Source: Lytechinus variegatus | Taxonomy: Eukaryota > Echinodermata > Echinoidea > Temnopleuroida > Toxopneustidae | DNA: 64,000 nucleotides | Direction: 5' to 3' | Assembly: GCF_018143015.1 (NCBI RefSeq) | Contig: NC_054758.1 | Coordinates: forward strand, 8,602,501-8,666,500 | Shown: one piece after another, positions 40,987 through 53,732 of the stretch | How positions within the stretch are numbered: the first letter of the stretch is position 1 | How the letters are laid out: every line of letters begins with the position of its first letter | Program-made: the position numbers and the translations under genes | Notes under the pieces: generated by a model | Told to the model about the DNA's origin: nothing | What the model saw: the letters and a program-made list of their open reading frames with translations, nothing else | Databases searched by the model: none

Positions 40987-42425
40987 CTGAAAATGAAATA
41001 AATAAATCGTTTGATGGGGTGTTAAAACCTTGTATTTCGATATTCAAAATAAATTTCAACAGCTCTCAAAAAAAGCTTGATCTTACACTGTGACAACAAT
41101 ATTCTATTGCCCTTTATAATATAGTCATCTACAGAAATTACTCAGGAGACTTAAAAAAAAAGCAATATGAGGTTTCTACATGAACCTTTGTGATACATTT
41201 TAAAAAATTCTAGATTCAAGGTTTTCTTACATCCAAGAAACATTGCTGACGGAATCGTGCACCAAATAACTTGGTTATAATCTAAGATTTTAGCCCTTGT
41301 TTGTCCGCTCAATGAATATGAAAAAATGTGGTCACAGATTGCACTGCTAAAAAGAAGGTCAATGATTTAATTCCTTTTATGGGAACTGGCTAATTTGATA
41401 AAGGGGTGAATCCAAAGGGGATTTTGTGGGGTTTTTTAATTGACCAAAGTTGGCCCAGACGGTTAGGTCATTCTGAATTTATCTTGTATCCGCTTTGCAG
41501 ATTACTTTTGTGTGAGTTTATGTAAGTACCATACTCTGTAATATATAAATTGTTTACTCACTATAACTTAAGTATTCTGTATCACTACATTGTCATTGTC
41601 CATCTTTATGAGGACTTATGAGCAGCTGCCCCATATGTTATGTAATATGAAATGTGTAAATTTCAACTCTTTAATTCATGGTCCATGATCAGAGTTATAG
41701 CTAGAGTGGACGGCAGTGGTCCGGCACAGAAGATTTCTGACCACCACTCATCATGAAAAACACTGCTTCTGTCCAGCACCAGAGCTGCTAACCTAAAAAA
41801 GAATATTTCAGTATTTTTAAAGCTGAAAATCAGTATTTTGATGATGACATCAGTATTCTTAATGAAATACCATAAGACAACATATAAAACAGAAACTTTA
41901 GAAATCAGTATTTTGCATGAAACCATCAGTATTCTTCTTATTTTTCAGTACTGAATTCTGAAAATCCGTACTACTTGGCAGCTATGCAGCACTAATATCA
42001 AATTAAATGTTTAAAACTAAGGACTTGCAAAGAGAAGTTACACTTGCGTCAATTTCCATCTCTACTAATTTTATTTGCATAATCACTATTATATTTGATA
42101 AATATTAGTGTACTTTCAAAGCTTTGCTTACTTTGTCAGATTGTTATTAAATGTCCATTGATGTTCCTTAACTTTTTATTTTTTTTTACTAACTCAGCCT
42201 GAAAAAAAAGCTTCAGAATGCCGTGAAAAAGCAACCACCACTAATTGAAATGGATCTAGGACTCTAGCTACAACACTGTTCATGATGACTGAACATTTTC
42301 TTCTTTTTGGAGAGGGTGTGAAATAATGTGCTGATTTACAGAAGGAACAATATAAACCCATTTGTAAACCTTCAAATGTGAATTTAGCTGCCCTAGAGGC
42401 TAGACTTATCTACATTTAACCCAGT
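40987..42425. other. Upstream intron or flank of the zinc-finger gene, nothing recognised
   Basis: No further coding exon on the minus strand could be defended; the acceptor for exon 1 at 40986/40987 implies at least one more upstream exon. Confidence 0.45.
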
Positions 42426-42578
42426 GGGGGTTTCATAAAGCTGTTCGTAAGTTAAGAGCGACTTTAAGAACGACTGGTGATCCTTTCTTATGCGCTTAAC
42501 CCTCGTCATTTGCCACAAGAAAGGATCACCAGTCATTTTTAAAGTCGCTCGTAACTTACGAACAGCTTTATGAAACGG
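42426..42578. mobile_element. Hairpin MITE with GTTTCATAAAGCTGTTCG ends
   Basis: GTTTCATAAAGCTGTTCGTA, AGTTA and GAGCGACTTTAA are mirrored by TTAAAGTCGCTCGTAACTT and ACGAACAGCTTTATGAAAC. GGTGATCCTTTCTT is mirrored by AAGAAAGGATCACC. The 60-bp arms are nearly perfect. Confidence 0.8.
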
Positions 42579-42958
42579 TCACCAGATCTGATTTGTGTTG
42601 ACTTGTACCCGATGTGGATCCCAAACTGCTGCACAGTACTGTAGTCCAGCCTTGGTCATATCTGATTTGTACACAGTGTCCTTTGTACAAGTGCTGCAAG
42701 AGTACAGATTTATCTTTAAAACTAAAAGCCTCAACAGCTAAGTTAAAGGGGAAGTTCACTCTGACAAAAAGTTTACTGTAAAAATAGCAGAAAAAATAAT
42801 TAAAAAATATTGCCGAAAGTTTGAGAAAAATTCATCAAATAAATAAAAAGTTATTAGAATTTCAATTATTTGATTTGTGACGTCATAAGCGAGCAGCATT
42901 CCTACATAGCGAATGGTAAAAAATCAATGAAATGTCATTTTCTCAGAAAATTGAAAAT

Positions 42959-45900
42959 GGGTCAATCCATGTCAAATCAACCAATGCTTGTCACCCGACC
43001 CTCTTCGATTTTCTTTAAACTCGCACCAAATGTTGCCCCAAGTGTCTGACGGAAAAATCTGAAATATTTTGCCCCAAGGTCAAATGGTTGCTAAGATACG
43101 GCCTCCCATAGCAACCAATGCGCACACAACAAAATTATTTTAAATAAAATTGCCTATTTTTTATTGACTACTGCAGCAAAGTTTGATTGATTACAGTCTT
43201 CATTTTAAGCAAATTGGAAGAACTTTTTGGTCTAAACATGCAGAGTATACTGTAGCGCGGACCTGTCAACCGGATTTCGCACACGAGGTCACCGAAAATG
43301 GCGTTAAGCATCCGTGTCAATGATTTCAGAAGCATGTTTGGAGGCTCATAAATCCAAAACTAAATTAGCTTAGAACCAAATATTATGCACATTTATGGAC
43401 TTTCAGATACTCAACAGAATTACAAAAAATTGACCCAAGAGTATGTGTCGTTTTCCCGTAGAGCGCCCTCAAAGTTGGATTTTTTTCAAAAGATGCCAAG
43501 TTCAAGGTCACGGATCACCTCCCGTCCCATCGAGGAGGGGGACCAATTTCTGTGTTTTGATAGACATTTACCCATATTTTCAAGTGTTACTTGAGAAATT
43601 TTGCTACCGGAATGTTTAGGGGCTGATTTGCGCATTCCAAAATGGTCGTAAACACCCTAAAATTGATGTTAATGACACATACATGCTTTTCAACACTTTT
43701 CAAATTGTGATAACTCAAAGATGAAGAGCCCAAAGACATTGATCTCTTCTGTGATGATAGTCTGTAATTAGTATTAAAAGGATATATCTTCAAAAATAGT
43801 TTTTATTGTTGGTAATGACCTTGAAAACACACCTAAAATTCAATAAAAACAGTAAATTGGCTAATTTTCCAGAATCAAATGGCATTCAAATGGTGTTTAC
43901 ATTGACTTTCAAATGGGTGTCATTTCAAGACAAAGGGTGAGCTTAAGCTAAAACTTGAAAGACATGTTCAACTTTTGGTCTACTTTGAGCAACATAAAAT
44001 ATTTGAACTCAAAACCATATCATTTGACCTTGAAATTATTCCAAATATAGCTATTTGTTGCTTCATAAGTAGCATATTCAAATCGCGCGTGTACATTGTA
44101 CTTTGCAACACATTTCAAAATGGATTTTTTTTCATAGAGAGAATACCTGATCAGGCTGATATTTGCAGTATAAGTAGTCTGTAATGGGTTCTTGGAGGAT
44201 CTACAGATTAAGTACCTATTCTCTCATGACAATGACCTTGAAAATACAGCTGATAATCATGAAAATCAATAAATCATACAATTTTCATTAGTAATCAAGT
44301 GTTTTTAACCCACTCATGTCTTGATAGAATAGTTACCTAAACTGTAGATTTTCCAAGTACTCATTACAGACTACTAATACTGCAAATATCAGCCTGATCA
44401 TGTATTCTCTCTATGAGAAAATCCATTTTGAAATGTGTTGCAAAGTACAATGTACATGCGCGATTTGAATATGCTACTTATAAAGCAACAAATAGCTATA
44501 TTTGGAATAATTTCAAGGTCAAATGATATGGTTTTGAGTTCAAATATTTTATGTAGCTTAAAGTAGACCAAAAGTGGAACATGATTTGCAATTATCAGCA
44601 TGGACTCACAATCTAAGATGGAATAACACACAATTAAAAGTGGATAAAAACACTTAATTATTAATGAAAATTGTATGATTTATTGATTTTCATGATTTTC
44701 AGCTGTATTTTCAAGGTCATTGTCATGAGAGAATAGGTACTTAATCTGTAGATCCTCCAAGAACTCATTACAGACTACTAATACTGCAAATATCAGCCTG
44801 ATCAGGTATTCTCTCTATGAGAAAATCCATTTTGAAATGTGTTGCAAAGTACAATGTACACGCACGATTTGAATATGCTACTTATAAAGCAACAAATAGC
44901 TATATTTGGAATAATTTCAAGGTCAAATGATATGGTTTTGAGTTCAAATATTTTATGTAGCTTAAAGTAGACCAAAAGTGGAACATGATTTGCAATTATC
45001 AGCATGAACTCACAATCTAAGATGGAATAACACACAATTAAAAGTGGATAAAAACACTTGATTAATGAAAATTGTATGATTTATTGATTTTTATGATTTT
45101 CAGCTGTATTTTCAAGGTCATTGTCATGAGAGAATAGGTACTTAATCTGTAGATCCTCCAAGAACCCATTACAGACTACTTATACTGCAAATATCAGCCT
45201 GATCAGGTATTCTCTCTATGAGAAAATCCATTTTGAAATGTGTTGCAAAGTACAATGTACACGCGCGATTTGAATATGCTACTTATGAAGCAACAAATAG
45301 CTATATTTGGAATAATTTCAAGGTCAAATGATATGGCTTTGAGTTCAAATATTTTATGTTGCTTAAAGAAGACCAAAAGTTGAACATGTCTTTCAAGTTT
45401 TGGCTTAAGCTCACCATTTGTATTGAAATGACACTCATTTGAAAGTCAATGTAAACACCATTTGAATGCCATTTTATTCTGGAAAATTAGCCAATTTACT
45501 GTTTTTATTGAATTTTAGGTGTGTTTTCAAGGTAATTACCAACAATAAAAACTATTTTTGAAGATATATCCTTTTAATACTAATTACAGACTATCATCAC
45601 AGAAGAGATCAATGTCTTTGGGCTCTTCATCTTTGAGTTATCACAATTTGAAAAGTGTTGAAAAGCATATATGTGTCATTAACATCAATTTTAGGGTGTT
45701 TACGACCTTTTTGGAATGCACAAATCAGCCCCTAAACATTCCGGTAGCAAAATTTCTCAAGTAACACTTGAAAATATGGGTAAATGTCTATCAAAACACA
45801 GAAATTGGTCCCCCTCCTCGATGGGACGGGAGGTGATCCGTAACCTTGAACTTGGCATCTTTTGAAAAAAATCCAACTTTGAGGGCGCCCTACAGGAAAA

Positions 45901-46401
45901 CGACACACACTCTTGGGTCAATTTTTTGTAATTCTGTTGAGCATCTGAAAGTCCATAAATGTGCATAATATTTGGTTCTAAGCTAATTTAGTTTTGGATT
46001 TATGAGCCTCCAAACATGCTTCTGAAATCATTGACACGGATGCTTAACGCCATTTTTGGTGACCTCGTGTGCGAAATCCGGTTGACAGGTCCGCACTACA
46101 GTATACTCTGCATGTTTAGACCAAAAAGTTCTTCCAATTTACTGAAAATGAAGACTGTAATCAATCAAACTTTGCTGCAGTAGTCAATCAAAAATAGGCA
46201 ATTTTATTTAAAATAATTTTGTTGTGTGCGCATTGGTTGCTATGGGAGGCCGCATCTTAGCAACCATTTGACCTTGGGGCAAAATATTTCAGATTTTTCC
46301 ATCAGACACTTGGGGCAACATTTGGTGCGAGTTTAAAGAAAATCGAAGAGGGTCGGGTGACAAATTGTCTGAAAATTGGTTGATTTGACGTGGATTGACC
46401 C
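42959..46401. mobile_element. 3.4-kb palindromic (foldback) element
   Basis: GGGTCAATCCATGTCAAATC starts the left arm and its complement ends the right arm. The arms of about 1.34 kb (42959-44305 and 45055-46401) match nearly throughout. Possible 4-bp flanking duplication AAAT (42955-42958 and 46402-46405). The centre is a tandem array. The arms produce mirror-image short frames (43385-43594 and 45966-45757, for example) that are not genes. No transposase is present, so it must be nonautonomous; the superfamily is undetermined. Confidence 0.8.
44355..45350. repeat. Tandem copies (404 and 401 bp) at the centre of the palindrome
   Basis: CATTACAGACTACTAATACT begins at 44362, 44766 and 45167 (third copy with TTATACT). 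Each unit runs through CTGCAAATATCAGCCTGATC and ACATGCGCGATTTGAA-like sequence to CAATTAAAAGTGGATAAAAA. The last unit merges into the right arm. Copies are about 97% alike by eye. Confidence 0.8.
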
Positions 46402-46491
46402 AAATAGTTTTCACTGTACCTTTTGTATATCAATAGACAAATCATTTCACACCCGATCATGAAAAGAAAACAAAATAAAGTCATCAGGAAC

Positions 46492-48533
46492 TAAGCTTGT
46501 TCGATATACCGGTATTAGTAATACCGTTCGGTATGAACGTCATACCGGTATGGATACCGCCGTTGATATTTCAATACCGAAATACCGTCATACCAAAAGT
46601 TGAAAATATCATACCGGTATTTTCTTCTGTATTGTCGTTTATGGGTATTTTTACAGTAAAATTAAGTCAAAACAATAAGTTCTTTGGCTCTCTCAACGTA
46701 TTTAATGAAATCAGAATCCAATAATCTAACCTCGAAATGAATACATCGCCCCTTAATTACTGTCTGAGCTCCGTTAGCCGCTGCATAGGGCCTCGGCCCC
46801 ACCGCTACTGATACTGGGGTGCATGTCGGCTCAGCTCCATGCACTCGTGTACACAGCTACAGTAAACAACGAAGTCGACCGAGACGGAGAGCATTTCATG
46901 AAGTTTTTTCAGTGGTTTCAACAACAGATTGCTTTCCGCCAATCACATGCGAGGGTTTGCTAGCTTGTAACATCCCTCTACACAAACAAAATCACTGACA
47001 AAACTCTTTTTGAAACACTCCCTAGCCTGCCTTTTGACCACGTGGTGTATTGTGGGCTTCGACAAACTATCAACCTTGGCTTGGGGCGTTGACAGACAAA
47101 CCACAGGGATTAACAATTGTTTTTTCTTTATGCAAGTTTTTTTTTTCTCGGACTGCTCTTAACTTGTATCAATGGGAATGACCACTGAGTTTTTTTTTTT
47201 TTGGGGGGGGGGGGTGCTGTGCATTGACAAACCACAGGGATTAACACTTTTTTCTTTATGCAATGTTTTTTTCTGGACTGCTCTTGACTTGTTTCAATTA
47301 TGACAAGTTTACTTTTATACTATAAGCCTGCTACAAAAATCGTCTGACCCCCCCCAAAAAAAATATATAGATATATAAAGAAAAAAAATAATACATTAAT
47401 GAATAAATAAATTAAATATGAAAATAAAAAAAAGACAGAAAATGTTGATAACATTAACAGGAAAAAAATGTTACGCCATCCCTCTTTGTTTATTTTGATC
47501 TGTGAAGTGATCGTAAATGGAAGAAAGTGGCTGTGAATATTTTTGTGATTTGTGATGGGTGTTGTATCCGTTTTGTGCATGTGCGGTCATGAATAAAATA
47601 AAATAAACTATTGGATTGATTGTATGATGGTCTCGTGGCGTGATAAGATGTTGATCAACTAAAATTTGGCATGTGTGAAAGATGAAATTGACAAAAAAGA
47701 GGGGAAGATCGAGATTCAGAGAAGAGGAGGATGTTGATTGTTCGTGGTAAGAGAGGGGTGGTGACGGGGAGAGAATGGGCCGATGGGAAAGAGAGAGTGA
47801 AGAATTAAGGGGCTGGGGAGATAAAGAAAAACAAAAGCAAAAAAAATGAGTGAGAAAGAGGCAGCTGGGGGATAAGAAGTTTAGGGGGGGGGGTACTTTT
47901 AGACAACGTGGAGATTCACAAGAGGGGGGGGGGGGGGTTCAACACAATGGACATTTATAAGAAAAGTTATGTATGAGACGTCAAAATTTGAGGTCAACAA
48001 ACTTTGAACCTTCGACGAACACGTGTTGATGTGAGTGGTAAACAAAAGGGGCGAATCTGAATGTGAATGAGTGGGGCCAGATCGGTGAAGGGAAAATCAC
48101 GCATATATCCTTGACAGTTTTAGCAGGGATTTTGGTGCTTGGAAGTTAGGGCATGTACACACGTTTAGCAGAGTAAGTAGCAGTGAGTTTGTGCGGTGTA
48201 GCATTTGGCAACTTGACTTATTGATTTCGTACCATGTGCTTGCTGAGATAATTTGCACCCATGCACAGGTAATTCATAGCTCTCGTTGGGGAGAGAGCAT
48301 GATCGTATAACTTTTGGTAAAGGAAGAGAGTTTCTGTCAATGAGAACGACCATGCTGAGCATTCCTCAGCTGACCACAAGCATCCCCTCTTTATCCGAGG
48401 CCATATCAGGGCTAAATAAACATTGGACACTGTTTGCACAATAAATTGGGAATTTACTCGGTATTAGTCGGTATACCGGTATTGAAGCTATTAGTAATAC
48501 CGGTATTGAAAATATCAATACCGAAAAAGCTTA
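46492..48533. mobile_element. 2.0-kb hAT-like nonautonomous element
   Basis: The left tip TAAGCTTGTTCGATATACC and the reverse complement of the right tip TAAGCTTTTTCGGTATTG are inverted repeats. The 8-bp TCAGGAAC flanks both sides (46484-46491 and 48534-48541), typical of hAT. Both subterminal regions are packed with ATACCGGTAT and AATACCG words (46505-46625 and 48460-48525). The interior has purine-rich runs and G-runs at about 47203 and 47924 and no transposase frame. Confidence 0.75.
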
Positions 48534-48858
48534 TCAGGAACCATACAAAATTTGAAATTCATGCATTTTATATTACATAACACATGAGGCAGCTGCTCGT
48601 TTATGACGTTAAAATCCAAAACTTTGAACTCTAATAACTTTCTTACTCTTAAATGGATTTTCCTCAAACCTTCACCAGTATTTTCTACTATTTTTTCTGC
48701 TATTTTTACAACAAAGTTTTCTTCAGGGTGAACTTCCCCTTTAATGGCCTTTGGCTTTAGTTTCAGTTTGATGAGATTTTTATGAGTTCATCAATTTCTA
48801 TTCCGTCAGCTGCCCTTGAATTTGATATTTAGTAATATTGTTACCCCACACAGAGATA

Positions 48859-49525
48859 TTAAAGGTCAAGTCTACCTGAGAAAAATGTTGATTTGAATAT
48901 CTAGAGAAAAATCAGACAAGCACAATGCTGAAAATTTCATCAAAATCGAATGTAAAATAAAGTTATTACATTTTAAAGTTTTGCCTATTTTTCACAAAAC
49001 GGTATATGCACAACTAATAAGTGTCAATGATGTCCCTTACTCACTATTTCTTTTGTTTTTGTCTGAATAGACCTAGAAACAATATTTCACTTTTTACAAA
49101 TTGACAATTGGGTTCAACTTGACTTAGCCATAGCATCAAACAATGCAATTCCACATGTTCAGGGAGAAATTTACTGTAGTTTGACTGGACAATGAGGAGA
49201 AAATTAGATCATTTCATATTTAAAATACATTATACGAAAGAAATAGAGGTCTAGTGAGTGGATGACGTCAACACTTTCCTCAATTGCATACCGACCAGGA
49301 TGTGCATAAATATAAATATTTTCAGTGTAAAAATCAATGAAGCAAAATTGTTAAATGTCATACCTTTATCTTATAAAATATCTGATTTTGAGAATTTTTC
49401 AGTATAACACTGTAGTGTAACGTTAGTCAGTGTCTATTAGTATTGTTAGTGTACTGTTAATTCATTTTTTTTCTATCTTATGCTTGTCAGATTTTCTCTT
49501 TTAAAATTAAATAAACTTGAATTAA
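48859..49525. mobile_element. 615-bp TTAA MITE, copy 2 (diverged)
   Basis: TTAAAGGTCAAGTCTACCTG opens the left arm, followed by CAAGCACAATGCTGAAAATT. The right arm is recognisable from GTCATACCTTTATCTTATAA to TTTTCAGTATAACACTG near 49410 and then degenerates, with a small insertion near 49420-49480. Confidence 0.65.
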
Positions 49526-50239
49526 GTGTGATGTAGCACTTCTTCTAATGTGACATTATCCATTCTTTACCTGCCCACATTACCTATTCTTGGCGATCCT
49601 TGTTGACTTCAAGTTGATGATGACACTGCACTGTTTGGTTCAGCTGCATCCAGGATTCCAGCTGCTCGGGTGCCTCCGATCCACAACAACGTACGGTACC
49701 GTACAGCGCCGCGCGCCCGCCAGAGGCAGCACCAGCTACCGTTAGCTTTCCGGTACCGTACAGCCCAAGGCAAGCCCAGCCGGCGATGGATTAGTTTAGC
49801 TAAACTCAAGTTGACACACCAACACCCAGCGGTTCATTAGAGTTGCGTCAATCTTTGGAAGTAGTTCCTACCTAAGTAAGGGACGCTAAGGACTTCTAAT
49901 CAGGCTCCGTAGGAAAAAATGTGACGATGCAAATTTTGCTGGAAAACAGCTTTCACGCATGCAATAAAGGGTATAATCATATGGTATACGTCATTTCACA
50001 AATTAAAAAGGAAATTAATGCATAGGCGGCTGTATAATGGTCCTGCAAGCACAGACTAATATTTGATACTTCAACCAATAACAGGCCTAGAGTGAAGACT
50101 AGACGCCAAAGACTATGTCTATGTCTTGGTGGATGGTAGAATCAACCATTAAGAGCACATAGTGATTCTAGTCTCACCAATTCAGATTCTGCTTTATGCA
50201 CTATACGAATTGCGAAAACCAACGGCAGTTTCGCCTGCA
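49526..50239. other. Intergenic, with a GC-rich block at 49640-49800
   Basis: The block contains ACGGTACCGTACAGCGCCGC, CGCCAGAGGCAGCACC and two further copies of GGTACCGTACAG. On the minus strand it could form a 5' exon and promoter of the zinc-finger gene (donor-like GGGCAGGTAAAG near 49570), but nothing confirms this. Confidence 0.35.
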
Positions 50240-50650
50240 GACTAACACTAACAGGGCGGTATTAGGTAAGGAGGGTGGGGGCTAGTCAAATGTATTGCTG
50301 TGCACATATGCATGGCCAAAAAAACGCCTTAAAGAGGTGTATTTTTAGTTTTGGACGCAGGCCACGCGTGAACTCGTTAAGGGTATCAAAAGCACCGAAT
50401 TTTTTAAGGAAGGGTTTTCAGTACCTGGATGATGGTCAATCGCGGGTCAAACGTATAGGATATAGGCTAGGAAAACGTATTTAGGGTAAGTTTTCCCGCC
50501 AGCTTTTTCCTCGGGGTCAAATTCTTGCTTAGGGGCAAAAGTGTGCGAAATGAAGCCCGCAAAAAACTTGTTAAGGCGGTTATTTTGCACACCGGCAGAG
50601 AAAAACTCGTTTAGGGGTTGTTTAGAATTGGTCACGCATGTGTACAGCAA
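50240..50650. repeat. Fragment related to the C/G-ended element of the left nest
   Basis: AAACTCGTTTAGGGGTTGTTT at about 50607 resembles TACTCGTTTAGGGGTTCATTT at 5645, and nearby AAACGTATTTAGGGTAAG and CTTGCTTAGGGGC repeat a TTTAGGG theme. Noncoding. Confidence 0.45.
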
Positions 50651-50653
50651 TAT

Positions 50654-50727
50654 TTACTGTCGATCTTCGAATACAGTGGCCGTCAAATGTACATTTGACG
50701 GCCACTGTATTCGAAGATCGACAGTAA
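50654..50727. repeat. 74-bp perfect palindrome
   Basis: Arms of 37 bp (50654-50690 and 50691-50727) with no spacer: the left arm TTACTGTCGATCTTCGAATA plus CAGTGGCCGTCAAATGT is exactly mirrored. The base pair just outside the arms is mismatched. The centre is TTTGACATGT-like AAATGTACATTT. Confidence 0.9.
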
Positions 50728-52844
50728 GTGGGTCATTTTATCGACTTCTCATTGACTTAATCTATATCTGATTGTTACTTTCAGTCAGATACTATACCCC
50801 TTTAAATTTGTGCAACGGGACCAGCATGCAGTACCGTCCTATAGTCTTCTGCGACTTTCCAGCCCAGATGTATCGAAACAGCTCATCAATAAAAGCATTT
50901 AGGCCTCTCTTGAGTGGCGAAATGAGCCAATTAAAATGAAGGGGGCAAGATATTGCTTTCTGGCAACATATTGAAATGTAGCGATCGAGCAAATATTTCA
51001 CCTTTTTTGTACAAACTTCTAATTTTGCGATATGGGATATACAAAGCGCTGTTTTGGCCATATAGCAGATACACTGGGGTGCAGCTGTTGAGAAATTGAA
51101 GACCAATGTAATGGTAATTTTTACCATTTTTACCATTTTCTCTTCAAAACATGCAGGGAGTAATCGAAACACATTTTGGCGCACATAAGAGTATAGAGCG
51201 GTTCTAGATATATATATAAAAAAAAATGGGTGGGGCTTCAATATGAGAAATTTCCGACGTTAGTTTATTCAAGTAATGGATATGGCCTGTATCGTAGTCA
51301 GTCGCAATGTTTATGTGGTATTTTTTATCAGACTAAGCAGATAACCACCGCCACTAATTCCCTGGCCCTATTATTTGTTCTAATAAAGCGACGGAGCGTA
51401 GCGACCGTGCAAACATAAATCACTACGATACCATGCATGTTCCATTTCAAAGTTGTCAAGTTTTCTGCGCTCTTTATGTGAAGCCCTACTAAATTTGGCG
51501 CGCAATGCGAGCCGAAAACTTTTTATATATTTTTTTCATTCCCACATGGATTGATCGCATCCCTGACTTTAGACTTATAAATGAATTGACATTAGCCTCA
51601 TAGAGTCAAAATATAGCGACTTAAGGAATCATTTTCTTAAGAATTTCCATTTCCATTTATGCTCTATAGGTTTTTTACGAAGTAAGAATGTCCTTCTGTA
51701 AAATTGTATTTGATTTGTATTGTTTTATATTACTTTGTATTATGTTTTGAATGGAAATGAAATAAAAGAATTGAATTGAAGTTGAAAGACGACATATCCT
51801 ATTTAATAGAGAATGGCAAAAATTGAAATATCTTGTGTTGAATATTAAATTTTGCGATGATTCGTGTTGCGTGAGGTTTGAAGGTCAACCATGGAAAAAA
51901 AAAGTTGCAAGGCATTATCAAATCTTCTATAGCATGCAGGGATCTTTTGACTTGCTATACACGCACTTTAAGAGAGCATTAAAGCATGATATGCTGGGGC
52001 TGTTCGAGCACCCCAAGACTCTTCCGGAGGTGCTGCATACTTGTATTATTCTCATGCATGTGCAGCACCCCTGCAATTTTGGTAGGTGTGACAAAATGGA
52101 GAAATGTAACCAATATGACCAATATTCTAAATAGAAACTTTTTTTTTCTTTTCAAATTTCTCTCTACCGCGACCTACATGTATGGAATTACCATAAATGC
52201 ACAAACTGGGGCAAGCACTGGAAACACACACCCGGACAGACACGTGAATTAACATGCATGGCAGTCAGAGTTCCGTAACGTTTGATTGGAGTGGATCATG
52301 ATGGGTCAAACCTTACGCATGTAGAGAAATTATCTCCACCATTCTGCCCCCTACGGAATAACGCAGTATATGACCTCCCCCCCCCCCCCCCCCCCCCCAA
52401 TTTATAAATTTTCACCTTTTTTGTATAGAAAAGTAGCCAGGAAACCACCCTTTTCACACATTCACACTGAACTTGGAAGTTCCCCATGGAAAAACGCAGT
52501 ATCTATACATGCACGATAATAAGCATGTTATTCTATTCTTTGAAATCGCTCGAAGTTTTCCTTTATCATCAGTTTGTAGATTATATACATGCATCTACTT
52601 CATGCCAAAATAGCACATGTTGCTGTTGTTATTTTGAGATATATTGACGTAAATGTACATTTGAAACGAATGCTCAGTTTCCCCCATGGAAAAACGCAGT
52701 ATCTAACAGATGAAGAACATATCTCGAGATCTATTCATTTTTATCAAAAGTTACTCCGTCGATATTGCTTCACGACCAATTTGTAAATGTGTAATATAGA
52801 AACGTGATATGAAGGGCTCGGCTGAATTCGACCATTGGAACAAG
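50728..52844. other. Intergenic sequence with a possible LINE tail and a 22-C run
   Basis: A uninterrupted run of 22 C lies at 52377-52398. The stretch 51630-51790, ending GGAAATGAAATAAAAGAATT and a GAATT repeat, resembles a retroelement 3' tail. GCGACGGAGCGTAGCGACC at about 51387 echoes the motif field at 54230. A minus-strand frame at 50792-51241 (149 codons) has no recognisable domain and is not called. Confidence 0.35.
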
Positions 52845-53121
52845 CTTGGGCGCCCTCTGTAATAAAGTCCTAATTAAAATTGATTTTATCAGGAATTAGG
52901 TTAAAAGTTAATTGAGGGGGCCGTAGTTTGGAGCGGGCACCCGAGTGTTTCTAAGCTAGTATTATATTAAAATCTAAGTATATCATCAAAGCAACTCAGG
53001 AGACATAACTAATTACAAAATTTATAAGAATGAATTGCGTAAGTTTTTAAAACCTTTTTCTTGGGGGAATTTACCTCAGAAGGCGTTGGTAGAGGGCGCC
53101 CTCCGTATTTCTAAGCTATTA

Positions 53122-53732
53122 TTAAAGGACAAGTCCACCCCAACAAAAACTTGATTTGAATAAAATGTGAAAAATTCAACAAGCATAACACTAAAAATTT
53201 CATCAAAATCGGATATAAAATAAGAAAGTAATGGCATTTTAAAGTTTCGCTTATTTTCAACAAAATAGTTTTATGAACGAGCCATATCCAAATGAGAGAG
53301 TTGATGACATCACTCACTCACTATTTATTTTGTATTTTATTATATGAAATATGAAATAGTTTTATTTCCTCGTCATTGTCATGTGAAATGAAGTTTCAAT
53401 CCTCCCTGAACACGTGGCATTCCATTATTTTAACATTTTATGCTTCCGGGCAGGCAAGGAGGTCCTAAACGTCAAAGTCGTAAAAATTGAAATATTGTAT
53501 AATTCAAACAATAAAAACAAAACAAAAGAAATAGTGAGTGAGTGACATCATAGACTCTCTCATTTGGATGTAACTGGCTTGTTCGTATAACTATTTTGTT
53601 GAATATGAGCGAAACTTTGAAATGTCATAACTCTTATTTTACATCCGATTTTGATGAAATTTTCAGCATTGTGCTTGTCTTTTTCTCTATTGATTCAAAT
53701 CAAAATTTTTCTGAGGTGGACTTGACCTTTGA
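53122..53732. mobile_element. 615-bp TTAA MITE, copy 3
   Basis: TTAAAGGACAAGTCCACCCC to GAGGTGGACTTGACCTTTGA with nearly 200-bp inverted arms, including ATGAGAGAGTTGATGACATC and its counterpart. Best-preserved copy of the family in this window. Confidence 0.85.

Larger units (their letters stand above)
42743..48744. mobile_element. TTAA MITE of about 0.5 kb split by two insertions
   Basis: The left end TTAAAGGGGAAGTTCACTCT and the right end GGGTGAACTTCCCCTTTAA are inverted. The native sequence is 42743-42958, 46402-46491 and 48542-48744. Matching inner words (CTGTAAAAATAGCAGAAAA at left, TTTTCTGCTATTTTTACA at right) confirm the pairing across 6 kb. It contains the palindromic element and the hAT-like element described below. 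Confidence 0.8.

Noticed and set aside
43385..45966. Mirror-image short coding frames in the large palindrome
   Set aside because: The same 68-77-codon frames appear on opposite strands because the arms are inverted repeats. They have no domain and no codon signature.
50792..51241. 149-codon minus-strand frame
   Set aside because: No recognisable domain or splice context; composition is not convincing and nearby sequence is repeat-derived.
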